34,186 nucleotides of DNA from Rhizobiaceae bacterium (GTDB taxonomy: Bacteria > Pseudomonadota > Alphaproteobacteria > Rhizobiales > Rhizobiaceae): NCBI GenBank assembly GCA_905339215.1, contig CAJPFN010000049.1:1-34186 (forward strand). The letters run 5' to 3'. Positions 22,933-31,095 of this stretch are shown here, one piece after another. Under the pieces are notes generated by a model that saw nothing but the letters and a program-made list of their open reading frames with translations, did not search any database and was not told the DNA's origin. Each line of letters begins with the position of its first letter. Within the stretch, counting starts at the first letter, position 1. The translations under genes and the position numbers were made by a program.

Positions 22933-24408
22933 CTACTTCAGGTACCAGCCCCACTTCTCATTGCGATCGAAGGTCGTGACCTGCTTGACCTGCCGGTAGG
23001 CGTCGAAACCCCATTTGCCGAGCTCACGGCCGATGCCGGAGCGCTTGTAGCCGCCCCACGGCGCCTCGGTGAAGGTCGGCTGCGAGCAGTTGATCCAGAC
23101 GATGCCGGCGCGCAGCGCCGCGGCGACGCGCTCGCAGCGGTCGAGGTCGTCCGACATCACCGCTCCGGCGAGGCCGTAGGGCGAATCGTTGGCGAGCCGT
23201 ACCGCCTCCTCCTCCGTGTCGAACGGATTGACGCAGACGACCGGGCCAAAGATCTCCTCGCGCCAGATCCAGCTCGACAGCGGCACGTCGGCGAAGACGG
23301 TCGGCTCGACGAAATAGCCGTTGTCGCGGCCGGCGGGGCGCTTTCCGCCGGAGACCAGGCGGGCGCCTTCGGCCTTGCCGCGTTCGATCGCGCCGAGAAC
23401 CTTGGCGTACTGGCCTTCGGAAACGATCGGGCCGAGGAGCACGCCCGCCTCCGTGCCGCCGCCGATGGTGATCTTCGCGGCCTCCGCCGCCAAGCGCTCG
23501 AGCAGCGGCGCGTAGAGCGGCCTCTCGACCAGGATGCGCGAGGTCGCCGAGCAGACCTGGCCCTGGTTCCAGAAGATGCCGAACATGATCCACTCGACGG
23601 CCTTGTCGACGTCGCTGTCGGCGAAGACGACGAAGGGCGACTTGCCGCCCAGTTCCAGGCTGATCGCCTTGATGTCGGTGGCGGCGGCCCGCATCACCTT
23701 GCTGCCGGTCGGCACGGAGCCGGTGAAGGCGACCTTGTCGACGCCGGGATGTTCGGCGAGCGGCGCGCCGGCTTCCGGGCCGAAGCCGGTGACCAGGTTG
23801 AAGACGCCTTTCGGCAGGCCGGCGACCTCGGTTATCCGGGCCAGCTCGACCGCGGTCATCGGCGTCAGCTCGGACGGCTTCAGCACGATCGTGCAGCCGG
23901 CGGCGAGCGCCGGCGCCACCTTCCAGGCGGCCATCAGCAGCGGGTAGTTCCACGGCACGATGGCGCCGACCACGCCGAGCGGTTCGTGCACCACCTTCGA
24001 GGTAAAGCGCGCGTCGCCGAGCGGGATCGGCATCGGTCCGGCCGCCTCGGCGGCCTCGGCCATGTCGGCGTAGTATTCGAAACAGTAGGCGGCGTCGCCG
24101 ATGTCCCACAGCGCCTCGGGCAGCGGCTTGCCGTTGTCGCGGACCTCCAGCGCGGCGAGCTCTTCCTTGCGCTCGGCGATCAGCCGGCCGATGGCGCGCA
24201 CGATCGCGGCGCGCTCGCGGCCGCCCATGCGCGGCCACGGACCCTCGTCGAAGGCCTGGCGCGCCGCCGTGACGGCAAGGTCGACGTCGGCGGCCGTGCC
24301 GCGCGCGGCTTCGGCAAAGGGCGCCTCGGTCGCCGGGTCGGTCACCGCGAAGGTCGCGCCACTGGTCGCCGGTCGCCACGTACCGTCGATGAAGAGCTCG
24401 GTTTTCAT
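22933..24408 (-). CDS. NAD(P)-dependent aldehyde dehydrogenase, betaine-aldehyde type
   Basis: A 491-residue aldehyde dehydrogenase oxidising an aldehyde to its acid. The general-base Glu is in ISLELGGKSPFVVF and the nucleophilic Cys in NQGQVCSATSRILV. The cofactor Lys/Ser are in VLKPSELTP, and the C-terminal motif is GGYKRSGIGRELG. Closest in style to betaine-aldehyde or aminoaldehyde dehydrogenases. The ATG at 24408 lies 21 bp after the epimerase-like gene. It is the last gene of the long leftward operon. Together with the polyamine-type transporter it may handle an amino-aldehyde, but nothing in the active site proves this. Confidence 0.93.
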   Translation of the reverse strand: MKTELFIDGTWRPATSGATFAVTDPATEAPFAEAARGTAADVDLAVTAARQAFDEGPWPRMGGRERAAIVRAIGRLIAERKEELAALEVRDNGKPLPEALWDIGDAAYCFEYYADMAEAAEAAGPMPIPLGDARFTSKVVHEPLGVVGAIVPWNYPLLMAAWKVAPALAAGCTIVLKPSELTPMTAVELARITEVAGLPKGVFNLVTGFGPEAGAPLAEHPGVDKVAFTGSVPTGSKVMRAAATDIKAISLELGGKSPFVVFADSDVDKAVEWIMFGIFWNQGQVCSATSRILVERPLYAPLLERLAAEAAKITIGGGTEAGVLLGPIVSEGQYAKVLGAIERGKAEGARLVSGGKRPAGRDNGYFVEPTVFADVPLSSWIWREEIFGPVVCVNPFDTEEEAVRLANDSPYGLAGAVMSDDLDRCERVAAALRAGIVWINCSQPTFTEAPWGGYKRSGIGRELGKWGFDAYRQVKQVTTFDRNEKWGWYLK

Positions 24409-24429
24409 GTCGCGGTCTCCCTTGGAAGA

Positions 24430-25317
24430 TCAGTCGGCAGGTCTGGGAACGAAGTGGCAGCGCGCGGAAAACGTGCCGCCCGGAGCGAGCACACGCGCCC
24501 CGGTGACGCCCCAGGGCACGACCGGCGCGTTGAAGGCGTTGGTCGTGTGGGTGACCGGCTCGATGCAGCAGAAGTCCTCGCCCTCCGGCGAGTAGATGCA
24601 GAGGAAGTCGAAGGGGCTTTCGGCCGCGATGGCGACCGCGTGCGTGGGCCAGCGAAGCTCGGCCGTCCGCGACCAGCCCTCGAAAATGTTGTTCAGCCCG
24701 CGGGTGAGTGCAGCACCGGCGCGCATCGCCGCGATTGCTGCCGCCCGCGGATCGGCGGCATGGGGTATGCCCTCATCGGACATCAGGTGCATCGACGTCA
24801 CCTCGGTCTCGACGCGAAGGTCCACCGGATCGGCGAAGTAGGCGTGGAGGCCTGCCCCGACCGGCATATCGCTGTCGGCCTCGTTCGTCACGTCGAGTGC
24901 GATCGTAAGCCCGTCGGCGGAAAGTCCGAAAGCCTCGCGAGCGACATAGGCCCAGGGCCAGGCGCCGGCGGCGTGGCGATGGACGAGCACGGCGCGCCTG
25001 GCAGACGCTTCCTCGACCTGCCATGCGGACGTCCAGCCGAAGCCGTGTAGCGCATGGACGAAGCCCATGCCGGACGGCGGCAGGTCGATGACGCGGCCGC
25101 CATGGACCAGCCGGTCGCCCTTCAGCCAGCTGAAGAACGGCACCATCGGAAAGCAGGCCGTCTGCAGCGGCGTCGCCGCGTCTGGCGCCGCCGGCCGGAG
25201 ATAGTGCACCGGCTGATCGCCGGCCGTATCGTAGAACGCGGCGAGCGCGCCGCCCAGCGTCGGCGCGATCTCGGCGCGCAGCGTTCCCGCCGAGAGGGCG
25301 ATGCGCTCTTTGCTCAT
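24430..25317 (-). CDS. aldose 1-epimerase-like (GalM fold) protein
   Basis: A 295-residue beta-sandwich of the galactose-mutarotase superfamily. Seen are the early LGGALAAFYD strand, HALHGFGWTSAWQV (His), the catalytic-His segment GLHAYFADP and the catalytic Glu in CCIEPVTHTTNAFN. It interconverts sugar anomers or acts on a hexose-6-phosphate or related carbohydrate. The start at 25317 overlaps the stop of the upstream gene (ATGA). The long open frame continuing upstream is an out-of-frame shadow of that gene. Its presence indicates that a carbohydrate is handled by this operon. Confidence 0.88.
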   Translation of the reverse strand: MSKERIALSAGTLRAEIAPTLGGALAAFYDTAGDQPVHYLRPAAPDAATPLQTACFPMVPFFSWLKGDRLVHGGRVIDLPPSGMGFVHALHGFGWTSAWQVEEASARRAVLVHRHAAGAWPWAYVAREAFGLSADGLTIALDVTNEADSDMPVGAGLHAYFADPVDLRVETEVTSMHLMSDEGIPHAADPRAAAIAAMRAGAALTRGLNNIFEGWSRTAELRWPTHAVAIAAESPFDFLCIYSPEGEDFCCIEPVTHTTNAFNAPVVPWGVTGARVLAPGGTFSARCHFVPRPAD

Positions 25318-26504
25318 TCGGTCTCGATGCGCACGGTGAACTTGCGCTTCTCCAGCTCGGGGAAATAGCTCGCCACGTCGAAATACTCCTCCGGCGCGAA
25401 GACGCCGGGCCGCTGCGGCTTCGCCAGAATCAGTTGCGCGGCGATCGAGGCGTTCATCGAGGTCGCGGCGTCGACGTAAGGCCCGTAGAGCGGGTCCGGC
25501 GTGACGATCACCTCGCAGCGCACCGTCGCCGCCTTGCCGGCAATACGCCCGCGGCCGATGGCGAAGTGGATCTCGTGGCTGTCCTGCGATGGCATGCGGT
25601 CGCGGTTGCGCTCGATGTTGCGGGCGATCAGCGCCTCGAGAACGTCCAGCGGCTTCACCCTGGCGCCGCTGCGCAGCGTCACCTCGTCGGCGAAGTCGCC
25701 GAAGCCGGCTTTCACCAGGCCGACCCAGGCCTCGTGCTCGCGATGCGGCAGGTGCAGCTTCCAGGTGAACTCCCTGATGCCCTTGTCGCGGATGCCTTCC
25801 GCCAGCGGCACGGTGAGCTGTTCGGAGTGCGGCGAGTACATGAACTCGCAGCGTCCCCACGGCTCCGGCAGGTCGAGGACCTCGACGCCGGTCAGCGGCG
25901 CGCAGGTGACGTGCCGGCCGTCGTGGAACTGCGTGCTCGGATGCGCGTATTCGGCGAGCACGGTGGAGACGCTGTAGGGCGGCACCAGCACCGGGTTCTC
26001 CGGCCCGACCAGCTCGGCCGCCCAGTAGAGGTTGATGCTGTCGATCTCGTCCAGCCGGTCGGCGACTGCGCGGCAGATGACGTTGGACATGCCCGGATCG
26101 GCACCGACCCCGATGACGGCGGTGACGCCGGCGGCGCGGAAGCGCTCGCGCCATTCGAGCTGCTTGACCGTGAAGGTGCCGAGGCCGCCGAGGTCGATGT
26201 AGGGCACGCGGGCGGCGAGTGCCGCCTCGAAGATGCGCATCTGGTGGCCGGCGAGCGTCGGCACCGAATTGACGCACATGTCGGCGCCGGAGAGCGCCGC
26301 AGCGATCTGCCCGGCATCGGAGACGTCGAGGTCGACGAGCACGATGCGCGGATCGCCGAGCTCGTCGCGCAGCGCCTCCATGCGCGGCCGGTGGTTGTCG
26401 CAGATGCGCACTTCGTCGATCGCGACGATGGCCCGGTCGGAGATGAGGTCGCGGACGATCCCCTGCCCCATCATGCCCGCACCGCCCAGCACGCTGATCT
26501 TCAT
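25314..26504 (-). CDS. saccharopine dehydrogenase-like NAD(P) oxidoreductase
   Basis: A 396-residue protein. The N-terminal Rossmann motif is MKISVLGGAGMMGQGIVRDL, and the middle reads DMCVNSVPTLAGHQMRIFEA, YIDLGGLG and GADPGMSNVICRAVADRLDE, all characteristic of the saccharopine-dehydrogenase/homospermidine-synthase superfamily. Members form or cleave secondary amines (lysine-ketoacid adducts, homospermidine, carboxyspermidine). That link to polyamines fits the spermidine/putrescine-type transporter in the operon. The exact reaction cannot be read. It lies 22 bp after an aldehyde dehydrogenase gene and is coupled to the epimerase-like gene. Confidence 0.87.
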   Translation of the reverse strand: MKISVLGGAGMMGQGIVRDLISDRAIVAIDEVRICDNHRPRMEALRDELGDPRIVLVDLDVSDAGQIAAALSGADMCVNSVPTLAGHQMRIFEAALAARVPYIDLGGLGTFTVKQLEWRERFRAAGVTAVIGVGADPGMSNVICRAVADRLDEIDSINLYWAAELVGPENPVLVPPYSVSTVLAEYAHPSTQFHDGRHVTCAPLTGVEVLDLPEPWGRCEFMYSPHSEQLTVPLAEGIRDKGIREFTWKLHLPHREHEAWVGLVKAGFGDFADEVTLRSGARVKPLDVLEALIARNIERNRDRMPSQDSHEIHFAIGRGRIAGKAATVRCEVIVTPDPLYGPYVDAATSMNASIAAQLILAKPQRPGVFAPEEYFDVASYFPELEKRKFTVRIETE

Positions 26505-26526
26505 GGTCTTCTCCAGTCTCTGAATG

Positions 26527-28032
26527 TCAGGAATGCTTGCGCCCGCCGGCGTCGCGGAACCACTCGTCGGGATAGGGATACCACCAGCCCTGGCGTACCG
26601 CCTTGTGGTCGATGATCACCATCTTCGAGCGGCGGAAGGCGTCGAGCCCCTGCCGTCCGAGCTCGCGGCCCAGCCCCGAGGCCTTCCAGCCGCCGAAGGG
26701 CAGCGCGTCGTTGTCGATCAGCGGGTTGTTGACCCAGACCATGCCCGCCTCGAGCCGGTCGGCAGCCTCCATCGCCTCCTCCAGGCTGGTGGTGAAGATC
26801 GAGGCGCCCAGCCCGAAGGGGCTGTCGTTGGCGAGTCTGAGCGCCTCGTCGAGGTCGGCGACGCGGACGATCGAGGCGACCGGGCCGAAGCACTCCTCGT
26901 GCATGATCGACATGTCGGTGGTGCAGCCGGTCAGGATGGTCGGCTCGTAGAACCAGCCCTTCTGCAGCGCCGGCGGGACACGGCCGCCGATGACGATTTC
27001 GGCGCCCTTGCCGACGGCGTCGCCAACCAGGCGCATCACCTTGGCGCGCGCCGCCTCGCTGACCAGCGGCCCGATCTCGGTGCGATCCAGCCCGTTGCCG
27101 AGGCGCAGCCGCGCCGCCTCGCGGGCGAAGGCCTCGACGAAGCGGTCGTGGATTTCGTCGACGACGAAGAAGCGCTCCGCCGACGTGCAGATCTGGCCGG
27201 TCAGGTGGAAGGCCGCGGTCACCGCGCCGGCCGCGGCGACGTCGATGGGCGCATTGGCGGTGATGATCATCGGATCGCTGCCGCCCGCCTCGATGACGGC
27301 GGGCTTCAGCTGCGCGGCGGCCGCCATGGCCACCGACTTCGCCGCCGCCACCGAGCCGGTGAAAGCGACCGCATGGGTGCGCGGGCTGTCGATCAGAGCG
27401 CGCGCCACGCCCGCACCACCGGGCAGGCAGGCGATCAGCCCCTTCGGCAGGGCGGTAAAGCAGCGCATGAACTCCAGCGTCGACAGCGTGGTGGCCGGCG
27501 CCGGCTTGACGATGCAGCCGTTGCCGGCGGCGAGCGAGGCGGCCACCGTCCAGCACATCAGGAGGACCGGGAAGTTGAACGGCATGATGTGCACGGAGAC
27601 GCCGAGCGGTTCGTAACGCACGTACTGGAACGATCCCGTCTGCGTGGTGCCGGCGATCTTGCCCGCCTCGTCGCGCGCCATCTCGGCGTAGTAGCGAAAG
27701 ATCGGCGCGCAGTTGGCCAGTTCGCCGATGGCGTCGGGATAGGGTTTGCCCATCTCGCGGCTCATCAGCTCGGCGCAGCGCGACAGGTCGGCCATCTCGA
27801 TGGCATTGGCGACCTGGTGCAGGATTTTCGCCCGGCTCTTGGCGTCGAGCTGCTTCCAGTCCTTCTGCGCGGCGTTGACCGCGTCGATCACGCCGGCAAG
27901 CTGGGCGGTATCGGGCTCGCCGACGACGCCCGCCTTCTCCAGTGTCGCCGGGTCGATCGTGTCGGACACCGGTCCCGCCGCCGCTATGTAGTCCGGATGC
28001 AGAAAATAGGTGGGCTTCTCAGGGTCGAACAT
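26527..28032 (-). CDS. aldehyde dehydrogenase family protein
   Basis: A 501-residue aldehyde dehydrogenase, clearly different from the one ending the operon. The base Glu is in PAVIEAGGSDPMIITA and the catalytic Cys in TGQICTSAERFFVV. The C-terminal motif is GGWKASGLGRELGRQGLDAF. The N-terminus (MFDPEKPTYFLHPDYIAAAG) is longer than usual and the C-terminus ends in an unusual aromatic-rich tail (QGWWYPYPDEWFRDAGG). The ATG at 28032 is 21 bp after the kinase gene. Two aldehyde dehydrogenases in one operon suggest two successive aldehydes. Confidence 0.92.
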   Translation of the reverse strand: MFDPEKPTYFLHPDYIAAAGPVSDTIDPATLEKAGVVGEPDTAQLAGVIDAVNAAQKDWKQLDAKSRAKILHQVANAIEMADLSRCAELMSREMGKPYPDAIGELANCAPIFRYYAEMARDEAGKIAGTTQTGSFQYVRYEPLGVSVHIMPFNFPVLLMCWTVAASLAAGNGCIVKPAPATTLSTLEFMRCFTALPKGLIACLPGGAGVARALIDSPRTHAVAFTGSVAAAKSVAMAAAAQLKPAVIEAGGSDPMIITANAPIDVAAAGAVTAAFHLTGQICTSAERFFVVDEIHDRFVEAFAREAARLRLGNGLDRTEIGPLVSEAARAKVMRLVGDAVGKGAEIVIGGRVPPALQKGWFYEPTILTGCTTDMSIMHEECFGPVASIVRVADLDEALRLANDSPFGLGASIFTTSLEEAMEAADRLEAGMVWVNNPLIDNDALPFGGWKASGLGRELGRQGLDAFRRSKMVIIDHKAVRQGWWYPYPDEWFRDAGGRKHS

Positions 28033-28053
28033 GCCGACGCTCCAGTTCGGGGT

Positions 28054-29079
28054 TCAGGCGGCCGGCGACGTCGGGCGCCAATCGGCCCAGCCGGGCAGGG
28101 TGCGGTCGATGAAGGCGCGGATCGCCGTCAGCCCGGCGGCGTCCATCTCCTTGTCGAGCAGACGCAGCACGCGCGGGATGTGGACGAGATAGCCGTGCTT
28201 GCCGTCGCGCTTGGACAGGCGCTCGAAATTACCGGCGACCTTGGTGTGGCGGTGTGCGGCGAGGAGGTGGTACTCGCGCATGAAGGCGGCCCGGTCGAGG
28301 CCGGGTCGCGCGGCAAGGTAGCGCTCGACCAGCGCGTCCTCCAGCCCCGGCATCAGGTCTCGGCGCGCGTCCTGGGTCAGCGAGACGAGGTCGTAGGCCG
28401 CCGAGCCGATCAGCGCGTCCTGGAAGTCGAGCAGGCCGCAGGCGGCGACGCCGGCGCGCCCGTCGACGATCATCAGATTGTCGACGTGGAAGTCGCGCAG
28501 CACGAGCGCATCGCGCGAGCGCTTGACCTCGGCGAGGGCGGCATCCCAAAGGCCGAAGAAGGCGGCGCGGAACGCTTTGACGTCGATGCCCGGCGCCACC
28601 TGCGGCGCGAACCAGTCGGTGAACATCTGCAGTTCGAGGAACAGCGGCTCGTCGTCGTAGGGCGGAACGTCGATCCGCGTGCTGCCCTCCGCTCTGTGGA
28701 TCGCGGCGAGCGTGTCGACCGCGAGCTCGTAGAGCACACGTTCGTCGGCGCCCTCGGCGAGCAGACGCGTATAGGTCCTGTTGCCGAAATCCTCGATGAC
28801 GGCGAAGCCGCGCTCGAGGTCGGCGCTGTCGATCCCCGGGGCCGAGAAGCCGAGGCCGGTGAGGTGCCTTGCGATCCTGAGGAAAGCATGGAAGTCGGGC
28901 GCCGGCGCGGCGTCCATCAGCAGGCGGGGCGAGCCGCCGCCGTGCAGGCGGAAGTAACGCCGCGGCGAAGCGTCGGCCGGCAGCGCCTCCATGCGGTCCG
29001 GGTCGAAGCCCGCGGCGCGGACGAATGCGCGCCGCGCTGTCGCCCGGGCGGTCTCACTGGCGTCGCGTTCCGCACTCAT
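28054..29079 (-). CDS. APH/AmgK-like small-molecule kinase
   Basis: A 341-residue aminoglycoside-phosphotransferase-fold kinase. The N-terminal PADASPRRYFRL is typical of the AmgK (anomeric amino-sugar kinase) branch. The catalytic loop reads VLRDFHVDNLMIV, with Asp and Asn kept but Leu where most members have His. The metal-binding motif is GLLDFQDALIG. It probably phosphorylates a sugar or amino-sugar hydroxyl; antibiotic resistance is not implied. The ATG at 29079 overlaps the cupin gene stop (ATGA). The longer open frame upstream is an artefact of the cupin gene in another frame. Confidence 0.85.
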   Translation of the reverse strand: MSAERDASETARATARRAFVRAAGFDPDRMEALPADASPRRYFRLHGGGSPRLLMDAAPAPDFHAFLRIARHLTGLGFSAPGIDSADLERGFAVIEDFGNRTYTRLLAEGADERVLYELAVDTLAAIHRAEGSTRIDVPPYDDEPLFLELQMFTDWFAPQVAPGIDVKAFRAAFFGLWDAALAEVKRSRDALVLRDFHVDNLMIVDGRAGVAACGLLDFQDALIGSAAYDLVSLTQDARRDLMPGLEDALVERYLAARPGLDRAAFMREYHLLAAHRHTKVAGNFERLSKRDGKHGYLVHIPRVLRLLDKEMDAAGLTAIRAFIDRTLPGWADWRPTSPAA

Positions 29080-29807
29080 CGGATCATGTAGACCTTCTTG
29101 ATGGTCTCGTGGACCGTGCATACGCCCTTCCAGTCCTGCGGGAAGAAGGCGGCGGTGTCCGGCTCGATCTCGATCACCTCGCCGCTCTCGTGGACGTAGG
29201 TGCAGCGACCCTCGAGGAAATGGCAGAACTCGTCGCGGGTGACATGGCACTCCCACTTGCCTGGCGTGCACACCCAAAGGCCACATTCGGAACGGCCTTC
29301 CGGCCCCTTGTGGATCAGCCGGCCCGAGGTGCGCGACTGGCCCTCGATCATCGTCGGGATCACGCCCCAGTCGACCAGGTCGGTCTGCGCCAGCGGCTTC
29401 TTCATCAGCGGTGTCGTCGTCATTCTCTCTTCCTTCGCGGCCGGCTCGTCCTCGGCCAGCATGTAGACGTTGCGCATCGTCTCGTGGACGGTGCATTCGC
29501 CGGTCCATCCGGCGGGAAACGTGACCGCCGTCCCGGCCTCGACTTCGATCCTTTCGCCGTCGTCGCCGCGATAGGTCGCCCGCCCGGCGACGAAGTGGCA
29601 GAACTCGTCGCGCGGGATCGACAGCCGCCAGCGGCCGGGCGTGCACACCCAGATGCCGATCTCGGGGCGGTTGCCCGGCCCCTTGTGCACCAGACGGCCG
29701 CTGGAATGCGAGACGCCTTCCAGCGCGTCGGCCTGCGTTCCCCAGTCGACGAGGTCGGTGCGGGTCGTGGCCTGGTAGAGATGCGGGGCCGAGGACGCGG
29801 TCGTCAT
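29076..29807 (-). CDS. fused double cupin (Cupin_3-type) protein
   Basis: A 243-residue protein of two homologous cupin modules. Module 1 (about 1-128) has RDEFCHFVAGRATY and FPAGWTGECTVHETMRNVYM. Module 2 (about 129-243) has RDEFCHFLEGRCTY and FPQDWKGVCTVHETIKKVYM. Both also repeat DLVDWG and GRL(V/I)HKGP(G/E). Module 2 begins at an internal Met (29423) preceded by GAAGGAAGAGAG, an intact ribosome-binding site, so it may also be made alone. Cupin_3 members include ureidoglycine aminohydrolase-like and sugar-binding proteins; no enzyme activity is certain. It lies 1 bp after the glycosyltransferase gene and overlaps the kinase gene. Confidence 0.87.
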   Translation of the reverse strand: MTTASSAPHLYQATTRTDLVDWGTQADALEGVSHSSGRLVHKGPGNRPEIGIWVCTPGRWRLSIPRDEFCHFVAGRATYRGDDGERIEVEAGTAVTFPAGWTGECTVHETMRNVYMLAEDEPAAKEERMTTTPLMKKPLAQTDLVDWGVIPTMIEGQSRTSGRLIHKGPEGRSECGLWVCTPGKWECHVTRDEFCHFLEGRCTYVHESGEVIEIEPDTAAFFPQDWKGVCTVHETIKKVYMIR

Positions 29808-29808
29808 G

Positions 29809-31083
29809 TCAGAGCAGCGCCTCGATGAGACCCGCCGCCTTCTCCGGCCCGTTCTGCGACTGCATGTGCGCCGAGGTCGCGGCGAGCTTCGCCTTCATCG
29901 CCGGATCGGTCAGGCAGGTCTCGATCTTCGCCAGCAGCTCGTCGTCGGTCCAGTCGTAGCGCGGCATCTTGAAGCCGTGGCCGGTTTCCTGGACGCGCGT
30001 GGCGTTGTCGTGACCGTCCCAGACATAAGGCATGATGATCGCCGGCTTGCCGAAGAACAGGCACTCGGTGAAGGAGTTGTTGCCGCCGTGGTGGATGACC
30101 GCGTCGACCTGCGGGATCACCGACGGCTGCGGGAACCAGCTCTCGACGACGACATTGCCGGGCACGTCCGTGTACTCGCCCTTGTAGCCGCCGACATTGA
30201 CCAGCGCCCGGTAGCGCGACTTGCCGATGGCCGCGATGATGCGCTTGAGCAGCGCCGTGTCGCCGGCGCCGAGCGAGCCGAAGGAGACGTAGAGCAGCGG
30301 GCCGTTATTGTTCGCGGCGAAGGTCGGCACCTCGTAGGGCGCCTCCTTGCGCACGCAGCCCTCGAGATACTGGAAACGCGCCGGGTCGAGCGGCACCTTG
30401 CGGGTGAACTTCACCGGCTCGGGATAGAGCAGCAGGTTCAGATAGGGCGAGGCCTCGAAGAACTGGCCGAGCGGATAGGGCGCCTCACCGGTCGTGGCCA
30501 GGAAGGCGTTGAAGTCGTCGTGCAGCGGCTTGATGACCTCGTTGAAATGCTTGCGGTAGGCCTCGTGCCCGGCGTGGTCGTTCTCGCCGCAGCCGGAGAG
30601 ATGCGGTGGAATGCCCTCGTCCTCGATCTCGTTCTCCGAGCAGGAGATGATGCGCACCCACGGCTTGCCGAACTGCTTGATGGCCGGGAAGAGGATGACG
30701 TTGTCGACGCAGATGACGTCCGGCCGGATCTTCGCCAGAACGCCCGGTAGGTCCTTTTGCGCCCATTTGGCGCTGTCGACGATCGCCGTCCAGCAGTCCT
30801 TCACGTAGTTGTCGACCTGGTCGTAGGGCGACTTGGCGAAGTTGGGGATGTGGCCGTTGATGAAGTCCTCCCAGAACTTGGCCATCTGCTCCGGCGGCAT
30901 CGGTTCGGAGAGGTTCACCGGATGGGCCTCGAAACCGTAGCCCTTGTAGACGTCGACGAAGCCGGGATCCGAGAGGAACACGGCCTTGTGGCCGCGCGCC
31001 TCGACCGCCTGGGCGATGCCGACCGAGTTGAGCGCCGGCCCGAAGGCGGCCTCGGGGAAGAATGCGATGGTCTTCTGGGTCAT
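29809..31083 (-). CDS. GT1-family (UGT/MGT-like) glycosyltransferase
   Basis: A 424-residue GT-B glycosyltransferase. The N-terminal domain begins KTIAFFPEAAFGPALNSVGI with helix-rich acceptor-binding sequence. The C-terminal donor-binding signature is WFPQPSVIPQVDAVIHHGGN followed by NSFTECLFFGKP and MPYVWDGHDNATRV, matching the GT1 consensus with its HGGxNS element and the D-x-x-NA segment. Such enzymes transfer a sugar from a nucleotide-sugar to a small-molecule acceptor and are normally found in biosynthetic or detoxifying clusters, not in uptake operons. Here it sits 12 bp after the transporter ATPase gene and 1 bp before the cupin gene, so it is part of the operon. Donor and acceptor are unknown. 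Confidence 0.9.
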   Translation of the reverse strand: MTQKTIAFFPEAAFGPALNSVGIAQAVEARGHKAVFLSDPGFVDVYKGYGFEAHPVNLSEPMPPEQMAKFWEDFINGHIPNFAKSPYDQVDNYVKDCWTAIVDSAKWAQKDLPGVLAKIRPDVICVDNVILFPAIKQFGKPWVRIISCSENEIEDEGIPPHLSGCGENDHAGHEAYRKHFNEVIKPLHDDFNAFLATTGEAPYPLGQFFEASPYLNLLLYPEPVKFTRKVPLDPARFQYLEGCVRKEAPYEVPTFAANNNGPLLYVSFGSLGAGDTALLKRIIAAIGKSRYRALVNVGGYKGEYTDVPGNVVVESWFPQPSVIPQVDAVIHHGGNNSFTECLFFGKPAIIMPYVWDGHDNATRVQETGHGFKMPRYDWTDDELLAKIETCLTDPAMKAKLAATSAHMQSQNGPEKAAGLIEALL

Positions 31084-31095
31084 TGGTTCGCCTCC

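Noticed and set aside
25318-26277. Aldose-epimerase frame extended to 615 residues as a fusion protein
   Set aside because: The upstream part is an out-of-frame, Arg-rich reading of the saccharopine-dehydrogenase-like gene. The ATG at 25317 overlaps that gene's stop.
26524-29091. An 855-codon open frame on the plus strand
   Set aside because: It is the antisense of the aldehyde dehydrogenase and kinase genes, which carry full family motifs. Its Arg/Gly/Asp/His-rich composition is typical of high-GC shadow frames.
29080-29646. Kinase frame extended to 530 residues
   Set aside because: The extension is the cupin gene in the wrong frame; the ATG at 29079 is coupled to the cupin stop.
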